Below, piece by piece: positions 19,274 through 29,041 of a stretch of DNA of 64,000 nucleotides. Numbering within the stretch: the first letter of the stretch is position 1; the number at the start of each line of letters is the position of its first letter. A program made the position numbers and the translations under genes. Below the pieces are notes generated by a model. The model saw only the letters and a program-made list of their open reading frames with translations. It was not told the origin of the DNA and did not search any database. This stretch comes from an uncultured Paracoccaceae bacterium. GTDB taxonomy: Bacteria; Pseudomonadota; Alphaproteobacteria; Rhodobacterales; Rhodobacteraceae. The stretch is taken from positions 1-64,000 of the forward strand of contig CANLQK010000006.1 in NCBI GenBank assembly GCA_947493255.1, given 5' to 3'.

Positions 19274-19825
19274 ATGAACATGCGACACACATATATCTGC
19301 AGCGCCCTGGCCATTGGCTGGGGCGTTTGCGTATCCGCCCAAGAGGCTGATTTCATGTCTCCGATGATTGGGCACCTCGAAGCTGGCGTGTTATGCGCCC
19401 AAGACGGCATGGTTGTACGAGACGCCCCAGACACGGTCGCGGGCACCACTCATGTCGTTGAACAGGCCCCCGATTTCATCAGCATGGGCCGTGCTGTGCC
19501 TGCCGTGTTGGGCGTAGGGTTTGGCGTCAAATCGGGCGTACTGGGCGACATCGGCGTGGATGGCGTAACGATGACATTGACCCACCCCGCGTTCGAGGGG
19601 ACCGGTGCAACCGAACAGAGTTTTGTCACACGGGTTGGGTCCGAGAATGCGCCAGGTGTGACGTTTTACCAGTTCGATTATCGATACGAACTGGCCCTCG
19701 GGGATTGGACCATGACCGCGTCTGTTGGGTCGACGATTTTGTACGAGATTCACTTTACCGTCGTTCCGCCCAGCGCGCTGCCCGAGCTTGCAGAAGCCTG
19801 CAATTATTTGGACCTGATTGGTTAG
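19274..19825 (+). CDS. DUF3859 family secreted protein
   Basis: 183 residues with a signal peptide (about 1-22, cleavage near SAQEA). The mature chain reads as a beta-rich domain (GVGFGVKSGV, MTLTHPAFEG, YRYELALGDWTMTA) that I associate with DUF3859. It lies nine bases after pckA, but a functional link is not evident. It ends against the convergent TauE-like gene with a four-base overlap. Probably periplasmic; function unknown. Confidence 0.7.
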   Translation: MNMRHTYICSALAIGWGVCVSAQEADFMSPMIGHLEAGVLCAQDGMVVRDAPDTVAGTTHVVEQAPDFISMGRAVPAVLGVGFGVKSGVLGDIGVDGVTMTLTHPAFEGTGATEQSFVTRVGSENAPGVTFYQFDYRYELALGDWTMTASVGSTILYEIHFTVVPPSALPELAEACNYLDLIG

Positions 19826-20595
19826 CCAAAAAACCCTTTGCGCAGCAGGTTCAACCCACCCACGACCAACATCACCAGAGTTGCCTTTCGAAAGGCGGAT
19901 TGGTTCATGCGGTCTTGGATCTGAAACCCGAACCACATCCCGATCAATGCTGGGATTAACATCAGCGCAGAAAAGGTTGTCGTAGCCGCATTCAGGACAC
20001 CACTAAACAGGTGTGCAATCAGCAATGCCAACGCGCCTGAACCATAGATCACCCCTTGAACGACCATTTGTTTGGCTTTGGGCGTATCAATGGCAAGCAG
20101 GTAAAGGACAGTTGTCGGCCCCCATGTTCCTGCCATCCCCCCAAGAAACCCCGAAATTGATGCAACGATGATTTCGCTGATACCGCGCCGGTGCGGTGGG
20201 ATTGTAATGCGCACGCCAAGCAATTGGATGATCGCCAAAATGACGACCGGGATGCCGAGGATGAAATAGAAGACCTGTTGCGGGATGCTTGGAACGAACT
20301 GCGCGAAAAACAGGATCGCGATGCACACAATGAGCGCGTACCGCCAGACATCGCGCACAGCAGACACAACAGGTGCAACGCCTTTGCGGAACACTTGCAA
20401 CGAGTTGGTAACGACCACGGGGATGATAAGGCTGGCCAATGCCAGTTGCGGTTCCATGATCGAACTGAGGCCAGAAATCATGATCAATGGGAGCGCAAAG
20501 CCGATAGCGCCTTTCACCGTCCCTGCGAACACAGCGATCGTGAATGAGGCAATCAACACCCATGTGGGCAGCTCTGAAATGATTGAAAAGTCCAT
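19822..20595 (-). CDS. TauE/SafE family anion permease
   Basis: 257 residues with about eight membrane helices and the two half-repeats of the TauE/SafE family (AGTVKGAIGFALPLIMISG near the start, ISGFLGGMAGTWGPTTVLYL in the second half). Members export sulfite, sulfoacetate or related organic anions. Starting at MDFSIISELPTW puts the first helix in the normal position; a longer in-frame start adds 46 non-conserved residues overlapping the mcd control region. No taurine genes are nearby, so the substrate is open. Confidence 0.85.
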   Translation of the reverse strand: MDFSIISELPTWVLIASFTIAVFAGTVKGAIGFALPLIMISGLSSIMEPQLALASLIIPVVVTNSLQVFRKGVAPVVSAVRDVWRYALIVCIAILFFAQFVPSIPQQVFYFILGIPVVILAIIQLLGVRITIPPHRRGISEIIVASISGFLGGMAGTWGPTTVLYLLAIDTPKAKQMVVQGVIYGSGALALLIAHLFSGVLNAATTTFSALMLIPALIGMWFGFQIQDRMNQSAFRKATLVMLVVGGLNLLRKGFFG

Positions 20596-20691
20596 GAATT
20601 GACGTTTAACAAAGCCGAGCGGTTGACGCACTCCCCAAAACCACTGCGACACTTTTGTTCTAATTCTTTTATGTTTGTGAATTATTATTGC

Positions 20692-20731
20692 GCTGCAAAT
20701 GCGAAATCTGTATTGCTGCAGATGCACAATC
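20692..20731 (+). promoter_or_regulatory. Direct repeat ahead of mcd
   Basis: Two 17-mers, GCTGCAAATGCGAAATC (20692-20708) and GCTGCAGATGCACAATC (20715-20731), match at 14 of 17 positions, 23 bases apart. Each has a TGCA-N2-TGCR core. They end one base before the AAGGGA ribosome site, so a bound protein would cover the leader. The core recalls the TTTGCAAA sites reported for short-chain acyl-CoA regulators (PccR/RamB group); that link is inference. Confidence 0.55.
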
Positions 20732-20744
20732 AAGGGAATCGGCT

Positions 20745-22427
20745 ATGCCCCGCGACGGAAACGACATGAACGCACACGACCCAATTATTCTACCTGATCT
20801 ATTGGCAACGACTGGCGCCGCAATTGCGCCACTTCGCACCTTACTGGACACCGCCAAAGACTGTGTACGGGCCAAAGTGATGGACGGGGATCGCGTGTCT
20901 GGCGCATTGGTCGAGGCCGAACAAACAGCGGCACACGGGCTGGCATGGTTGGCCACATATGTCGAAGCTTTGGCGCAGATGCAGGCATGGGCCGAGCGTT
21001 TGAACGCGGATGGGAAATTTGGTGAAGTCGAACAGCTGATCCACCAGATCGCATTCGGGGAATACCTTTGGCAGATCTATGGCGGCATCCCGATGAACCA
21101 AGGCGAAATCGTCCGCCTGCAAGACATCGGGCTGACCCAAGACCAGATGCGCACGATGATGGAACCGGCTGTGATGAATCTCAGCCAGTCGGGCAACACC
21201 CAAGCCGCACGTCTTCGGTTAGTCGCCTTAATGCAGGATCGCGCAGCCGAAATTACGGTTGGGACGACTGGGCTGGAAGACGAACTGGAAATGATCCGCG
21301 AACAGTTCCGCCGGTATTCCGTCGAAAAGGTCGAGCCATTTGCCCATGAATGGCACCTGAATGACGAATTGATCCCGATGGAGATCATCGACGAGTTGGC
21401 CGAGATGGGTGTGTTTGGCTTGACGATACCAGAAGAATTTGGCGGCTTTGGCCTGTCCAAGGCCTCTATGTGCGTTGTGTCCGAAGAACTGTCGCGCGGG
21501 TATATCGGCGTTGGGTCATTGGGCACCCGATCCGAAATCGCGGCCGAGCTGATCTTGGCCGGCGGCACGGACGAACAGAAAGAAAAGTGGCTGCCACGAT
21601 TGGCGAGTGCAGAAACTCTGCCAACCGCTGTATTCACCGAACCAAATACCGGTTCGGATTTGGGCTCGTTGCGCACGAAGGCCACCAAAGACGGCGATGA
21701 CTGGATGCTGAACGGCAACAAAACGTGGATCACACATGCGGCGCGCACCCATATGATGACCGTGTTGGCACGCAGTGTGCCAGGCACAGATGACTACAAA
21801 GGCCTGTCGATGTTTCTGGCCGAAAAGACACCGGGAACAGACGAAGCCCCGTGGCAAGATCCTGGCATTTCCGGCGGTGAGATCGAAGTTTTGGGCTATC
21901 GCGGGATGAAAGAATACACGCTGAACTTTGATGATTTCAAAGTCAGCGGGGACAACTTGTTAGGTGGAACCGAGGGCAAAGGGTTCAAACAGCTGATGGA
22001 GACGTTCGAAAGCGCGCGCATCCAAACAGCCGCGCGCGCGATTGGTGTTGCCTGTTCCGCGTTAGATGAAGGCATGAACTATGCCCAAGATCGCAAGCAG
22101 TTTGGCAAGGCCTTGATCGACTTCCCTCGCGTGGCAAACAAGCTGGCGATGATGGCCGTAGAAATTATGGTGGCGCGACAGCTGACGTATTTCAGTGCCT
22201 TCGAAAAAGACGAAGGTCGCCGGTGTGACGTCGAAGCAGGGATGGCCAAATTACTGGGTGCACGGGTTGCTTGGGCCGCGGCGGACAATGCGTTGCAAAT
22301 CCACGGCGGCAACGGTTTTGCACTAGAATACAAAATTAGCCGCATCCTGTGCGACGCCCGCATCCTGAATATCTTTGAAGGTGCCGGTGAAATTCAGGCA
22401 CAGGTGATCGCGCGGCGCATTTTGTAG
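20745..22427 (+). CDS. mcd: (2S)-methylsuccinyl-CoA dehydrogenase
   Basis: 560 residues, matching Mcd and about 170 longer than ordinary acyl-CoA dehydrogenases. The extra N-terminal helical domain (1 to about 170) precedes the acyl-CoA dehydrogenase fold with GLTIPEEFGGFG, TAVFTEPNTGSDLG, NGNKTWITHAARTHMMTVLA and QIHGGNGFALEYKISRI. Mcd oxidises methylsuccinyl-CoA to mesaconyl-CoA in the ethylmalonyl-CoA pathway for acetate assimilation and gives electrons to ETF. The start at 20745 has AAGGGA at optimal distance; a second ATG at 20766 is possible. A related long acyl-CoA dehydrogenase of other specificity is the main alternative. Confidence 0.87.
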   Translation: MPRDGNDMNAHDPIILPDLLATTGAAIAPLRTLLDTAKDCVRAKVMDGDRVSGALVEAEQTAAHGLAWLATYVEALAQMQAWAERLNADGKFGEVEQLIHQIAFGEYLWQIYGGIPMNQGEIVRLQDIGLTQDQMRTMMEPAVMNLSQSGNTQAARLRLVALMQDRAAEITVGTTGLEDELEMIREQFRRYSVEKVEPFAHEWHLNDELIPMEIIDELAEMGVFGLTIPEEFGGFGLSKASMCVVSEELSRGYIGVGSLGTRSEIAAELILAGGTDEQKEKWLPRLASAETLPTAVFTEPNTGSDLGSLRTKATKDGDDWMLNGNKTWITHAARTHMMTVLARSVPGTDDYKGLSMFLAEKTPGTDEAPWQDPGISGGEIEVLGYRGMKEYTLNFDDFKVSGDNLLGGTEGKGFKQLMETFESARIQTAARAIGVACSALDEGMNYAQDRKQFGKALIDFPRVANKLAMMAVEIMVARQLTYFSAFEKDEGRRCDVEAGMAKLLGARVAWAAADNALQIHGGNGFALEYKISRILCDARILNIFEGAGEIQAQVIARRIL

Positions 22428-22428
22428 C

Positions 22429-23025
22429 CTATTTGAACGGCACCAGAACACAGGGCATGTCGCGCAGACCTGGCAGATCATCGATGACGTATCCGTTGCA
22501 ATCTGTCAGCGCGGCATCTGCCGCTTCGCGTGGTGACCCGTAGTTCCAGACAACTGAATAGGCACCGTCTTCGCCGACAGCCATCGCGCGAAACTGGTTC
22601 CATGATGGGTCCGGGTTGTGAAAATAATTCGCAGCTTCGGCGGACATGGAAATTTGGCCGCTTTGAAGGGGGACATAGTTTTCGGGTAGGATCTCGGCGT
22701 AGACCAAACAGCGCGGCCCGTGTTTCAAGCACTCTTCAGTGGCAATTTCGCGGGCGGCTTCTAGCGAATTGGCCCCAGTGACATACCCATAGCCAAAGTC
22801 TTTGGTAATGGCGAAGGCACCGAAATAGACAGACCCATCTAAAAAGTCGTTTTCGAATGCTGACAACGTGTCGCTTGGCAATTCAAGGCCAGACACCACG
22901 TTTACAACGCCCACAGGTGGGTAGGTTAGAACCTGTTGTATGGGTTCGTTGAATTGGACTGGCGTTATGTGGGGCGCCGGACCGGGCACGGTGAACGTGA
23001 TGGATAATGCAAATTCTACAATCAT
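22429..23025 (-). CDS. Hypothetical protein with tandem DUF4189-like repeats
   Basis: 198 residues. The ATG at 23025 has GGAGGG at ideal spacing. Two copies of a Cys-containing module are visible, about residues 65-115 (FGAFAITKDFGYGYVTGANS...ATEECLKHGPRC) and about 145-198 (FRAMAVGEDGAYSVVWNYGS...ALTDCNGY...MPC), each with a hydrophobic strand, a Gly/Tyr turn, an Ala-rich helix and two cysteines that could form a disulfide. The start resembles a weak signal sequence. Probably extracytoplasmic; function unknown. Confidence 0.65.
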   Translation of the reverse strand: MIVEFALSITFTVPGPAPHITPVQFNEPIQQVLTYPPVGVVNVVSGLELPSDTLSAFENDFLDGSVYFGAFAITKDFGYGYVTGANSLEAAREIATEECLKHGPRCLVYAEILPENYVPLQSGQISMSAEAANYFHNPDPSWNQFRAMAVGEDGAYSVVWNYGSPREAADAALTDCNGYVIDDLPGLRDMPCVLVPFK

Positions 23026-23119
23026 AGTTCCCTCCAAATATGACGTTAGACAATCACGGCTTTGGCATTCGGTAAAGTCGGGCCTTTCGGCACATATGCA
23101 AAACGCTTAGGTTTGGGGG

Positions 23120-23506
23120 ATGCGAATGTTTGTTTTCTTAGCCTTCCTTGCCGTGAATGCCTGTGGTCCAGATGAAACCATATCAGGGTATGCCGATACG
23201 TCGGCGGTCTATCATTTGGTCAGCATTGATGGTGTGCCATTTTCAGAGACAGCGACGATATCGTTTCCTGAAAAGGGCGCCGTATCGGGCCAAGGCCCCT
23301 GCAACCGTTATTCAGCGTCTCAGAACACGTTCTATCCATGGTTTGAAATGGGCCCAATCCTATCGACAAGACGGGCCTGCCCCGAGCTAAACGCCGAAGC
23401 CGCATTTTTTGCAGCGCTGAGCGAGATGTCTTTAGCGGAAGTCGCAGGCGATGTCTTGTTGCTGACGGGCGAAAACGGGCGCGAACTGACATTTGAAGCC
23501 CGCTAA
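23120..23506 (+). CDS. META domain lipoprotein
   Basis: 128 residues. A type II signal peptide ends at lipobox VNAC (Cys15). The mature part has the META/HslJ pattern: [11 protein letters not shown], a GPCNRYSAS turn, [24 protein letters not shown] and a final [15 protein letters not shown] strand. Proteins of this family sit in the outer membrane or periplasm and are linked to motility or antibiotic stress; the role here is unknown. It converges with recO by a four-base overlap. Confidence 0.85.
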   Translation: MRMFVFLAFLAVNACGPDETISGYADTSAVYHLVSIDGVPFSETATISFPEKGAVSGQGPCNRYSASQNTFYPWFEMGPILSTRRACPELNAEAAFFAALSEMSLAEVAGDVLLLTGENGRELTFEAR

Positions 23507-24231
23507 GACGTTCGTTTGAACTGGTCGATCAAGCGCGCACGGGCCTCGGGCAAGGTACGGTCGCCTAAGGATGGCGCGAGATGGTTTTCAAGAAAATGAC
23601 CCGTTGTTGAAAGAGCGGTGATCACATCGGTGACGTCTGCGTCCCCTTCCCCCACCATCACCGGCGTCAATGGCAACATCCGGTCGGCCCATTCGCCAGC
23701 GGCAGTTTGCGCAACGGCGCGGCCTGTACGGGGCGAAACATAGGTCAGGTTTTCAGTGCTTCCCGTCACAGCACATGAAGACAGGTCTAACCCAAAGCCG
23801 AGTTCATTGAGCAGCGCCATTTCCCATTGCAGGTAGGCAAGCGGCCAAACATCGCCTTGCCCCAACAGGTCTAATAATTGGATGGATCGTTTGTAGAGTG
23901 GCGGGTGGTCTTCACGTTCTGGCAGGGCAAACGCAAGGATTGCGGTAACCGCATTTAGACCCGCTAAGGCAACCCTGTCTGACATTACCACTGCAGCGCG
24001 GCTGCGGACCGGCTCAACGGTAAAACTGCCCAAGTGTTCTTCAAGCCGCGCCTTCCACGTCACATCGAGCTGGGCACCGGGTTGCAAGATGGGGGCGATT
24101 TTACGGCTGGTACCACCACGGACGATGCCCGCTGCGCGGCCATGGGTAGCCGTAAACACTTCGATAATTACCGAGGTTTCGCCGTGTTTGCGGACCTTCA
24201 ACAAAGCCCCTTCGTCGCGCCATTCAATCAT
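23503..24231 (-). CDS. recO: DNA repair protein RecO
   Basis: 242 residues. The N-terminal OB-fold starts [38 protein letters not shown], typical of RecO; a helical C-terminal domain follows, with a single cysteine at [12 protein letters not shown]. RecO loads RecA with RecR at gaps. It is the last gene of the acpS-lepB-rnc-era-DUF1491-recO run. Confidence 0.93.
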   Translation of the reverse strand: MIEWRDEGALLKVRKHGETSVIIEVFTATHGRAAGIVRGGTSRKIAPILQPGAQLDVTWKARLEEHLGSFTVEPVRSRAAVVMSDRVALAGLNAVTAILAFALPEREDHPPLYKRSIQLLDLLGQGDVWPLAYLQWEMALLNELGFGLDLSSCAVTGSTENLTYVSPRTGRAVAQTAAGEWADRMLPLTPVMVGEGDADVTDVITALSTTGHFLENHLAPSLGDRTLPEARARLIDQFKRTS

Positions 24232-24240
24232 GGTGCCAGC

Positions 24241-24573
24241 CTAGGCCAATGACGGGTCATCAAGCAAATGGCGGCCCTGTTTATCCTCAACCTCGATGAC
24301 CCAAAGGTCAGGGTCGAAACCAGCCTGTTTGGACAGGGACGCGTCTACTTCGGCCTCTGGTCCAGTTGCCAAGGTCACCCATTCGCGCTCACCGCTCATC
24401 AGGTCAAATTGGCGTTGAAATGCCTGCGCCTGCCCATCAAGCGTGTTGAGTTTAACAAGTACGGACCCCGCCGTAGCATCGCCCTTTCGGGTGACGAATA
24501 CAGGAATATCGACAAGGCGCAAACGTGTCAGATAGGCCGACACCCAAACATCCGTTGTCAGACGTGCGTTCAA
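24241..24573 (-). CDS. DUF1491 family protein
   Basis: 110 residues. The pattern ARLTTDVWVSAYLTRLRL, VFVTRKGDATAGSVLVKLN and a C-terminal DPDLWVIEVEDKQGRHLLDDP matches DUF1491, a small alphaproteobacterial family usually placed between era and recO. Its start overlaps the era stop by four bases (ATGA), so it is translationally coupled. Function unknown; position suggests a link to RNA or translation metabolism. Confidence 0.85.
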   Translation of the reverse strand: MNARLTTDVWVSAYLTRLRLVDIPVFVTRKGDATAGSVLVKLNTLDGQAQAFQRQFDLMSGEREWVTLATGPEAEVDASLSKQAGFDPDLWVIEVEDKQGRHLLDDPSLA

Positions 24574-25478
24574 GAATTGCCGTCCTTAAAATCGAGGCCC
24601 ATTTCCGAATACCGTTCGGATTCTTCGAGCCAGTTCGGGCGCACTTTGACCTGCAAGAACAGGTGAACCTTGCGGCCCAAGAATTCGGTCAATTCTGCGC
24701 GGGCCGCTTGGCCTACCGCCTTGATAGTTTCGCCACGGTTGCCCAACACGATACCTTTGTGGCCGTCGCGCATGACGTAGACGATTTGATCGACCTTGCA
24801 GGACCCGTCTTTGCGTTCTTCCCAGTTTTCGGTTTCGACCGTTAGTTGGTAAGGCAGTTCTTGGTGCAAACGCAGGGTCAGCTTTTCGCGTGTCATTTCG
24901 GCGGCGATCATTCGCATGGGCAGATCGGCGATCTGGTCTTCGGGGTACAGCCAAGGTTCTTCTGGCATGCGTTCTGCCAGCCATTTGCGGATGTGGTCAC
25001 AACCGTGACCCTTTTCAGCAGAGATAAGGAAGGTTTCAGCGAAGTCGAACCGTTCGTTCAGGTCTTTGGTTAGGCCCAACAGAACAGGTGCATCCACGCG
25101 GTCGATTTTGTTGATTGCCAGCGCCACTGTGCGGCCTTTGCCGACGTCGCCCAAACGTTCAAGGATGGCTTCGACGCCTTTGGTGATGCCACGGTGGGCT
25201 TCGATCATCAAAACGACAACGTCGGCATCTGCAACGCCGCCCCATGCGGCCGCAACCATCGCGCGGTCAAGGCGGCGTTTGGGTTGGAACAGGCCAGGTG
25301 TGTCGACGAATACGATTTGGCTATCGGCCTCGATTGCGACGCCACGAATACGGGCGCGGGTGGTTTGAACCTTGTGAGTCACGATGGACACTTTGGCACC
25401 AACCATGCGGTTCAACAGGGTAGATTTACCTGCGTTGGGTTCCCCGATAAGGGCAACAAATCCGGCACGTTGGGTCAT
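24570..25478 (-). CDS. era: GTPase Era
   Basis: 302 residues. G1 GEPNAGKS (12-19), G3 DTPGLF, G4 NKID, and the C-terminal KH domain with [18 protein letters not shown] and [15 protein letters not shown], which binds the 3' end of 16S rRNA during small-subunit assembly. It overlaps rnc by four bases. Confidence 0.97.
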   Translation of the reverse strand: MTQRAGFVALIGEPNAGKSTLLNRMVGAKVSIVTHKVQTTRARIRGVAIEADSQIVFVDTPGLFQPKRRLDRAMVAAAWGGVADADVVVLMIEAHRGITKGVEAILERLGDVGKGRTVALAINKIDRVDAPVLLGLTKDLNERFDFAETFLISAEKGHGCDHIRKWLAERMPEEPWLYPEDQIADLPMRMIAAEMTREKLTLRLHQELPYQLTVETENWEERKDGSCKVDQIVYVMRDGHKGIVLGNRGETIKAVGQAARAELTEFLGRKVHLFLQVKVRPNWLEESERYSEMGLDFKDGNS

Positions 25479-26164
25479 TCTTTTTGTCCTTTGATGCGCG
25501 TCAAGAGCGCCTTGGCTGCGGCCTGTTCGGCCTGCCGTTTGCTGGTGGCTTCCGCCTGTTCAGTCGCACCGGATTGCAGTTTCACTTCAATGGTAAAGAC
25601 CGGTGCATGGTCGGGGCCGGAACGGGAAATTTCTGTATATTTGGGTGGCTGTTCGCCAAGCCCTTGTGCGTATTCTTGCAACGCTGTCTTTGGGTCGCGG
25701 GCGTCTTCTTCGACGTTGATGATCCGGTCACCCCAAAGGGCAACAACGATGCGGCGCGCCACATCGAAACCGGCGTCTACATAAACAGCCGCGATGACGG
25801 CTTCCATTGCGTCGGCCAAAAGCGCCTCTTTGCGACGCCCGCCGGTCAACATTTCGGAACGACCCAATTTCAAGACGGCGCCAAGGTCAATCTGGCGGGC
25901 CACATCGGCACAGGTTTCTTTACGGACAAGCGCGTTAAACCGTGGGGCAAGCAACCCTTCAGCGGCATTCACATCAGCGTTCAACAACGCCTCGGACATC
26001 ACAAGGCCGAGCACCCGGTCGCCCAGAAATTCGAGACGTTGATTGTCGTCACGGTGGGGGGACGACATAGACGAATGGGTCACGGCGCGGATCAAATAAT
26101 CCGGCTTGGAAAACTCATGACCAAGCCGGTCTTGGAACGCACGGAGGGGGGCAGATAGCTTCAC
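25475..26164 (-). CDS. rnc: Ribonuclease III
   Basis: 229 residues from the GTG at 26164, which overlaps the lepB TGA as GTGA; a longer in-frame reading (to 26197) would add 11 residues inside lepB. The RNase III signature [19 protein letters not shown] carries the metal-binding acids. A C-terminal double-stranded-RNA-binding domain ends [13 protein letters not shown]. It processes rRNA precursors and structured mRNAs. Confidence 0.95.
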   Translation of the reverse strand: MKLSAPLRAFQDRLGHEFSKPDYLIRAVTHSSMSSPHRDDNQRLEFLGDRVLGLVMSEALLNADVNAAEGLLAPRFNALVRKETCADVARQIDLGAVLKLGRSEMLTGGRRKEALLADAMEAVIAAVYVDAGFDVARRIVVALWGDRIINVEEDARDPKTALQEYAQGLGEQPPKYTEISRSGPDHAPVFTIEVKLQSGATEQAEATSKRQAEQAAAKALLTRIKGQKE

Positions 26165-26979
26165 TCGATCCCCTTGAAGAAACGATCGCCACGCCATGTC
26201 CAGAATGCCAACAAAGATGTGCCCGCGGACGAGAACATGACCCGATCAGCACGGCCAACAATGTCTTCAAGCGGAACGAAACCGACGCCACCAGACACCT
26301 GCGCACGGCGGCTGTCTGATGAATTGTCGCGGTTGTCGCCCATGAAGAAATATTCGCCCTCTGGAACTGTGAAGATGCCGGTGTTGTCCAATGCGCGGTC
26401 ACCCACGTTCAGGACGGTATATTCGCGGCCATTTGGGAGCGTTTCGGTGAAACGCTGTTTTAAGCAGTCTTCGCCGATTGGTACGGTGCCGTTGGCGCAG
26501 ATCGGAAAGGTCGGCGGTTGCCCACGGCGTACAAAGGGTTCTGAAAACAAAGCCGCTTCGGTCTGTGGAACAGGGTCGCCGTTCAGGATGATTTGACCAT
26601 TTACGACCTGCACCGTGTCGCCCGGCATGCCGATCAAACGTTTGATGAAATCGCGCCCAGTCACAGGGTGGCGGAACACAACAACATCGCCGCGTTCGGG
26701 TTCAGACCCCATGAAACGGTCGTTGCTGCCTTTGAAGACACCACAAAAATCTTCCGCGTCCACATCAATGCCGACGGCAGGGATCACGATGGACGGGCAA
26801 GACGCGTAGGAATACCCATATGCCATTTTGTTAACGAACAAGAAATCACCCACCAAAAGGGTTTCTTTCATAGAGCCTGACGGGATCCAGAACGGTTGAA
26901 ACAACAGTGTACGGAACACGCCCGCAATCAACAGGGCGTAAACCACTGTTTTGACGGTTTCTTTAATGGATGCCCACAC
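26161..26979 (-). CDS. lepB: Signal peptidase I
   Basis: 272 residues. One N-terminal membrane helix (about 9-27) is followed by catalytic Ser36 in [10 protein letters not shown] and the general base Lys113 in [14 protein letters not shown], then the [11 protein letters not shown] box near the C-terminus. It cleaves signal peptides on the periplasmic side. An insertion with Cys residues ([24 protein letters not shown]) between boxes fits the alphaproteobacterial form. Confidence 0.96.
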   Translation of the reverse strand: MWASIKETVKTVVYALLIAGVFRTLLFQPFWIPSGSMKETLLVGDFLFVNKMAYGYSYASCPSIVIPAVGIDVDAEDFCGVFKGSNDRFMGSEPERGDVVVFRHPVTGRDFIKRLIGMPGDTVQVVNGQIILNGDPVPQTEAALFSEPFVRRGQPPTFPICANGTVPIGEDCLKQRFTETLPNGREYTVLNVGDRALDNTGIFTVPEGEYFFMGDNRDNSSDSRRAQVSGGVGFVPLEDIVGRADRVMFSSAGTSLLAFWTWRGDRFFKGIE

Positions 26980-27043
26980 GGCGTCGCCTCATCATTAATG
27001 GTCAATAAAATTTGGGGTTATGTGCGCGTGACAGCCCACCGAG

Positions 27044-27463
27044 TCAACCCGCAGTCTGTGGTGACGCCACGAGGCGCGCTTCGATCACAACAAAGGCCTG
27101 CGCCCAAGGGTGGTCGTCTGTCAGGGTGACGTGAATAATTGCTTCGTGGCCGGCCGGTGTCATTTCGTCTAGCCTGTCCTTTGCCCAACCGGTTACAGCC
27201 ATAACAGGCTGCCCTGTTCGCAAATTGGTGACGGCCATGTCTTTCCAAGAAATGCCCATTGCAAGACCTGTGCCCAACGCCTTTGAACAGGCCTCTTTGG
27301 CGGCCCAACGTTTGGCGTAGGTGCCTGCCACGTCTTTACGACGTTCGGCTTTTGCCTGTTCGATGTCAGTAAACACGCGATTGCGGAACCGGTCACCAAA
27401 ACGGTCTAAAGTTCCTTGAATACGTTCAATATTTGCGAGGTCAGAGCCGATACCAAGGATCAT
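27044..27463 (-). CDS. acpS: Holo-[acyl-carrier-protein] synthase
   Basis: 139 residues. It transfers phosphopantetheine from CoA to ACP. The N-terminus [15 protein letters not shown] holds the magnesium ligand Asp8, and [16 protein letters not shown] is the second conserved block, with its Glu. It is 64 bases upstream of lepB on the same strand and overlaps the LysE-like gene by four bases, so it is now part of a transcription unit that starts at the Dabb gene. Confidence 0.95.
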   Translation of the reverse strand: MILGIGSDLANIERIQGTLDRFGDRFRNRVFTDIEQAKAERRKDVAGTYAKRWAAKEACSKALGTGLAMGISWKDMAVTNLRTGQPVMAVTGWAKDRLDEMTPAGHEAIIHVTLTDDHPWAQAFVVIEARLVASPQTAG

Positions 27464-28083
27464 GGGGTCAATTTCGTCGTTAGAAGTTTCAAAGATGCCG
27501 CGCCGAACAGTAGCCCAAATGCGACCTCGAACAGGCGGCGTAATCGCAGATAACCGCGCGCGATCGGTGGGGCCGAAAACAAAATCGCATAGCCAATAAA
27601 CACGCAGGCCGAGGTTAATATTAAGGCTGCGAATAATTCAGCGACAGTGACAGGGCCGGCATCTGCGGTAAGCGCGATGGCATAGATTGACCCCCACCCC
27701 AGCACAGCCTTTGGGTTCGTGAGATGCAAAAGCAGTCCTTTCACAAAGAACCCCGCTCGCGGGGCCTTAACCGCATGCGTTGCGCCCCCCTTCCAAGCTG
27801 AACGCAAAGATTTGAACGCCAAGAACAAGAGGTAGGTCGCACCGATGTATCGCAACACATCAAACGCCCAAGCATTGGCGACCATCACGGCTGAAAACCC
27901 CAACGCGGCTGCTAGGCCCCATGTTGCAGACCCAACGACGACGCCAAGAGCGATAAGGACGCCATCGCGGCGGCCATGTTCCATCGAAGTACTTGAAATT
28001 GCCAAGGTCGCGGGCCCCGGGCTGCCACCGCCAATAGCCCAACCTAGCAAGATCAGCGGCAACGGTATTAGAAATTCACTCAC
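27460..28083 (-). CDS. LysE family amino acid exporter
   Basis: 207 residues with five to six helices and the LysE/RhtB opening [40 protein letters not shown]. The GTG at 28083 has AGGA eight bases upstream and is preferred over a TTG two codons earlier. Such proteins export amino acids or related metabolites across the inner membrane; substrate unknown. It lies within the insert that separates acpS from pdxJ. Confidence 0.88.
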   Translation of the reverse strand: MSEFLIPLPLILLGWAIGGGSPGPATLAISSTSMEHGRRDGVLIALGVVVGSATWGLAAALGFSAVMVANAWAFDVLRYIGATYLLFLAFKSLRSAWKGGATHAVKAPRAGFFVKGLLLHLTNPKAVLGWGSIYAIALTADAGPVTVAELFAALILTSACVFIGYAILFSAPPIARGYLRLRRLFEVAFGLLFGAASLKLLTTKLTP

Positions 28084-28531
28084 GGGCAAGGTCCTGTGTT
28101 ACGGCGACTTCGCCGGTAGATTGGTTTACAGTAATGGACACAAGCGCGCTGTTTTGAAAGCTTTGTTCCGGAAGATAGATGATCGCGGGGATCTGAAATG
28201 TCAGGCCGACAGCAGGGTCATATTCCGCAGACAATTCTTCGAACATCATTGCGGCGTATCCCAACCCTTCGTCAAGCCCGACGACAGTACAGGTTCGCCC
28301 GGCCAGTTCATCTGTCGGCGGGTGCAGGATAAGCAGGTAAAACGCCGCCGCCGCAGGTTCGGCCACATCGAGAAGCGCGACACGTATAGCCCCGTCGGCA
28401 AAGGTGGCGCTGTGGTCTTCCCACGGTTCGACGATAGAATCTGCGCGCGCCTGCCAATCACAGGGAAACGCGACTTGGGCGGATGCTGGGGCGGCGATGG
28501 TCAGGGCAAAAAGGATACTCGTTAATTTCAT
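28076..28531 (-). CDS. Hypothetical secreted protein
   Basis: 151 residues with a clear Sec signal peptide (cleavage after APASA at about 18). The mature chain has two cysteines (CDWQ near the start, TCTVVG in the middle), which could pair, and no domain I recognise. It overlaps the Dabb stop by four bases and the LysE gene by about 8-14 bases, so all are probably one unit. Periplasmic; function unknown. Confidence 0.7.
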   Translation of the reverse strand: MKLTSILFALTIAAPASAQVAFPCDWQARADSIVEPWEDHSATFADGAIRVALLDVAEPAAAAFYLLILHPPTDELAGRTCTVVGLDEGLGYAAMMFEELSAEYDPAVGLTFQIPAIIYLPEQSFQNSALVSITVNQSTGEVAVTQDLARE

Positions 28532-28845
28532 GGGGTCTCTCCGGTACTAATGTCGTAGACTTTGATGCCTTCTGCGCCCCCACACATGGCAACCAGACGC
28601 GCACCCAAAGCTTGATGGCGGGGGTCGTCTGCGTAGCGGTGCAAACTCGTGAGGTTTTCGAATTGGCAAACGAAGCCATAGGGTGCTTCTGGCGACTTAC
28701 CTTCAACGTCGATGTTGGGGCCATGGGTGAAGGCAGAAAACCCGTCGACCAGCCCGACCAAGTCATTCAATCCGGCCATTACTTCCGCCAATTCGTTCAT
28801 GTCCGCAGTTTTGGGCAATGAAAGGAAAACGATATGTTGGATCAT
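28528..28845 (-). CDS. Dabb (stress-responsive A/B barrel) domain protein
   Basis: 105 residues from MIQHIVFLSLPK, where the dimeric alpha-beta barrel domain begins; an in-frame start 49 codons upstream adds non-conserved sequence. The fold shows the expected order: strand HIVFLSL, helix MNELAEVMAGLNDL, GLVDGFSAFTHGPNID, YGFVCQFENLTSLHRYADDPRHQALG. Such proteins are small cytoplasmic dimers, some of them monooxygenases or cyclases. It is the first gene of the unit running through acpS and lepB to recO. Confidence 0.8.
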   Translation of the reverse strand: MIQHIVFLSLPKTADMNELAEVMAGLNDLVGLVDGFSAFTHGPNIDVEGKSPEAPYGFVCQFENLTSLHRYADDPRHQALGARLVAMCGGAEGIKVYDISTGETP

Positions 28846-29041
28846 TGGCTGGCCATTTTCAAAAGCAGTTTCAGGTACATTGTAACCGCTAATAGCCAAA
28901 TATTCGCCCCCCATTTTCCCGCTGAGCGCACGACATCGTGTGGTCGGACCTTTTGCAATTAGCGTGACGCGACCTAACATTGCACTACCCAAGTAAGATT
29001 CGCGCCTAAAGCGAGGCCCAATTCAACACCGGAGATGTCCC

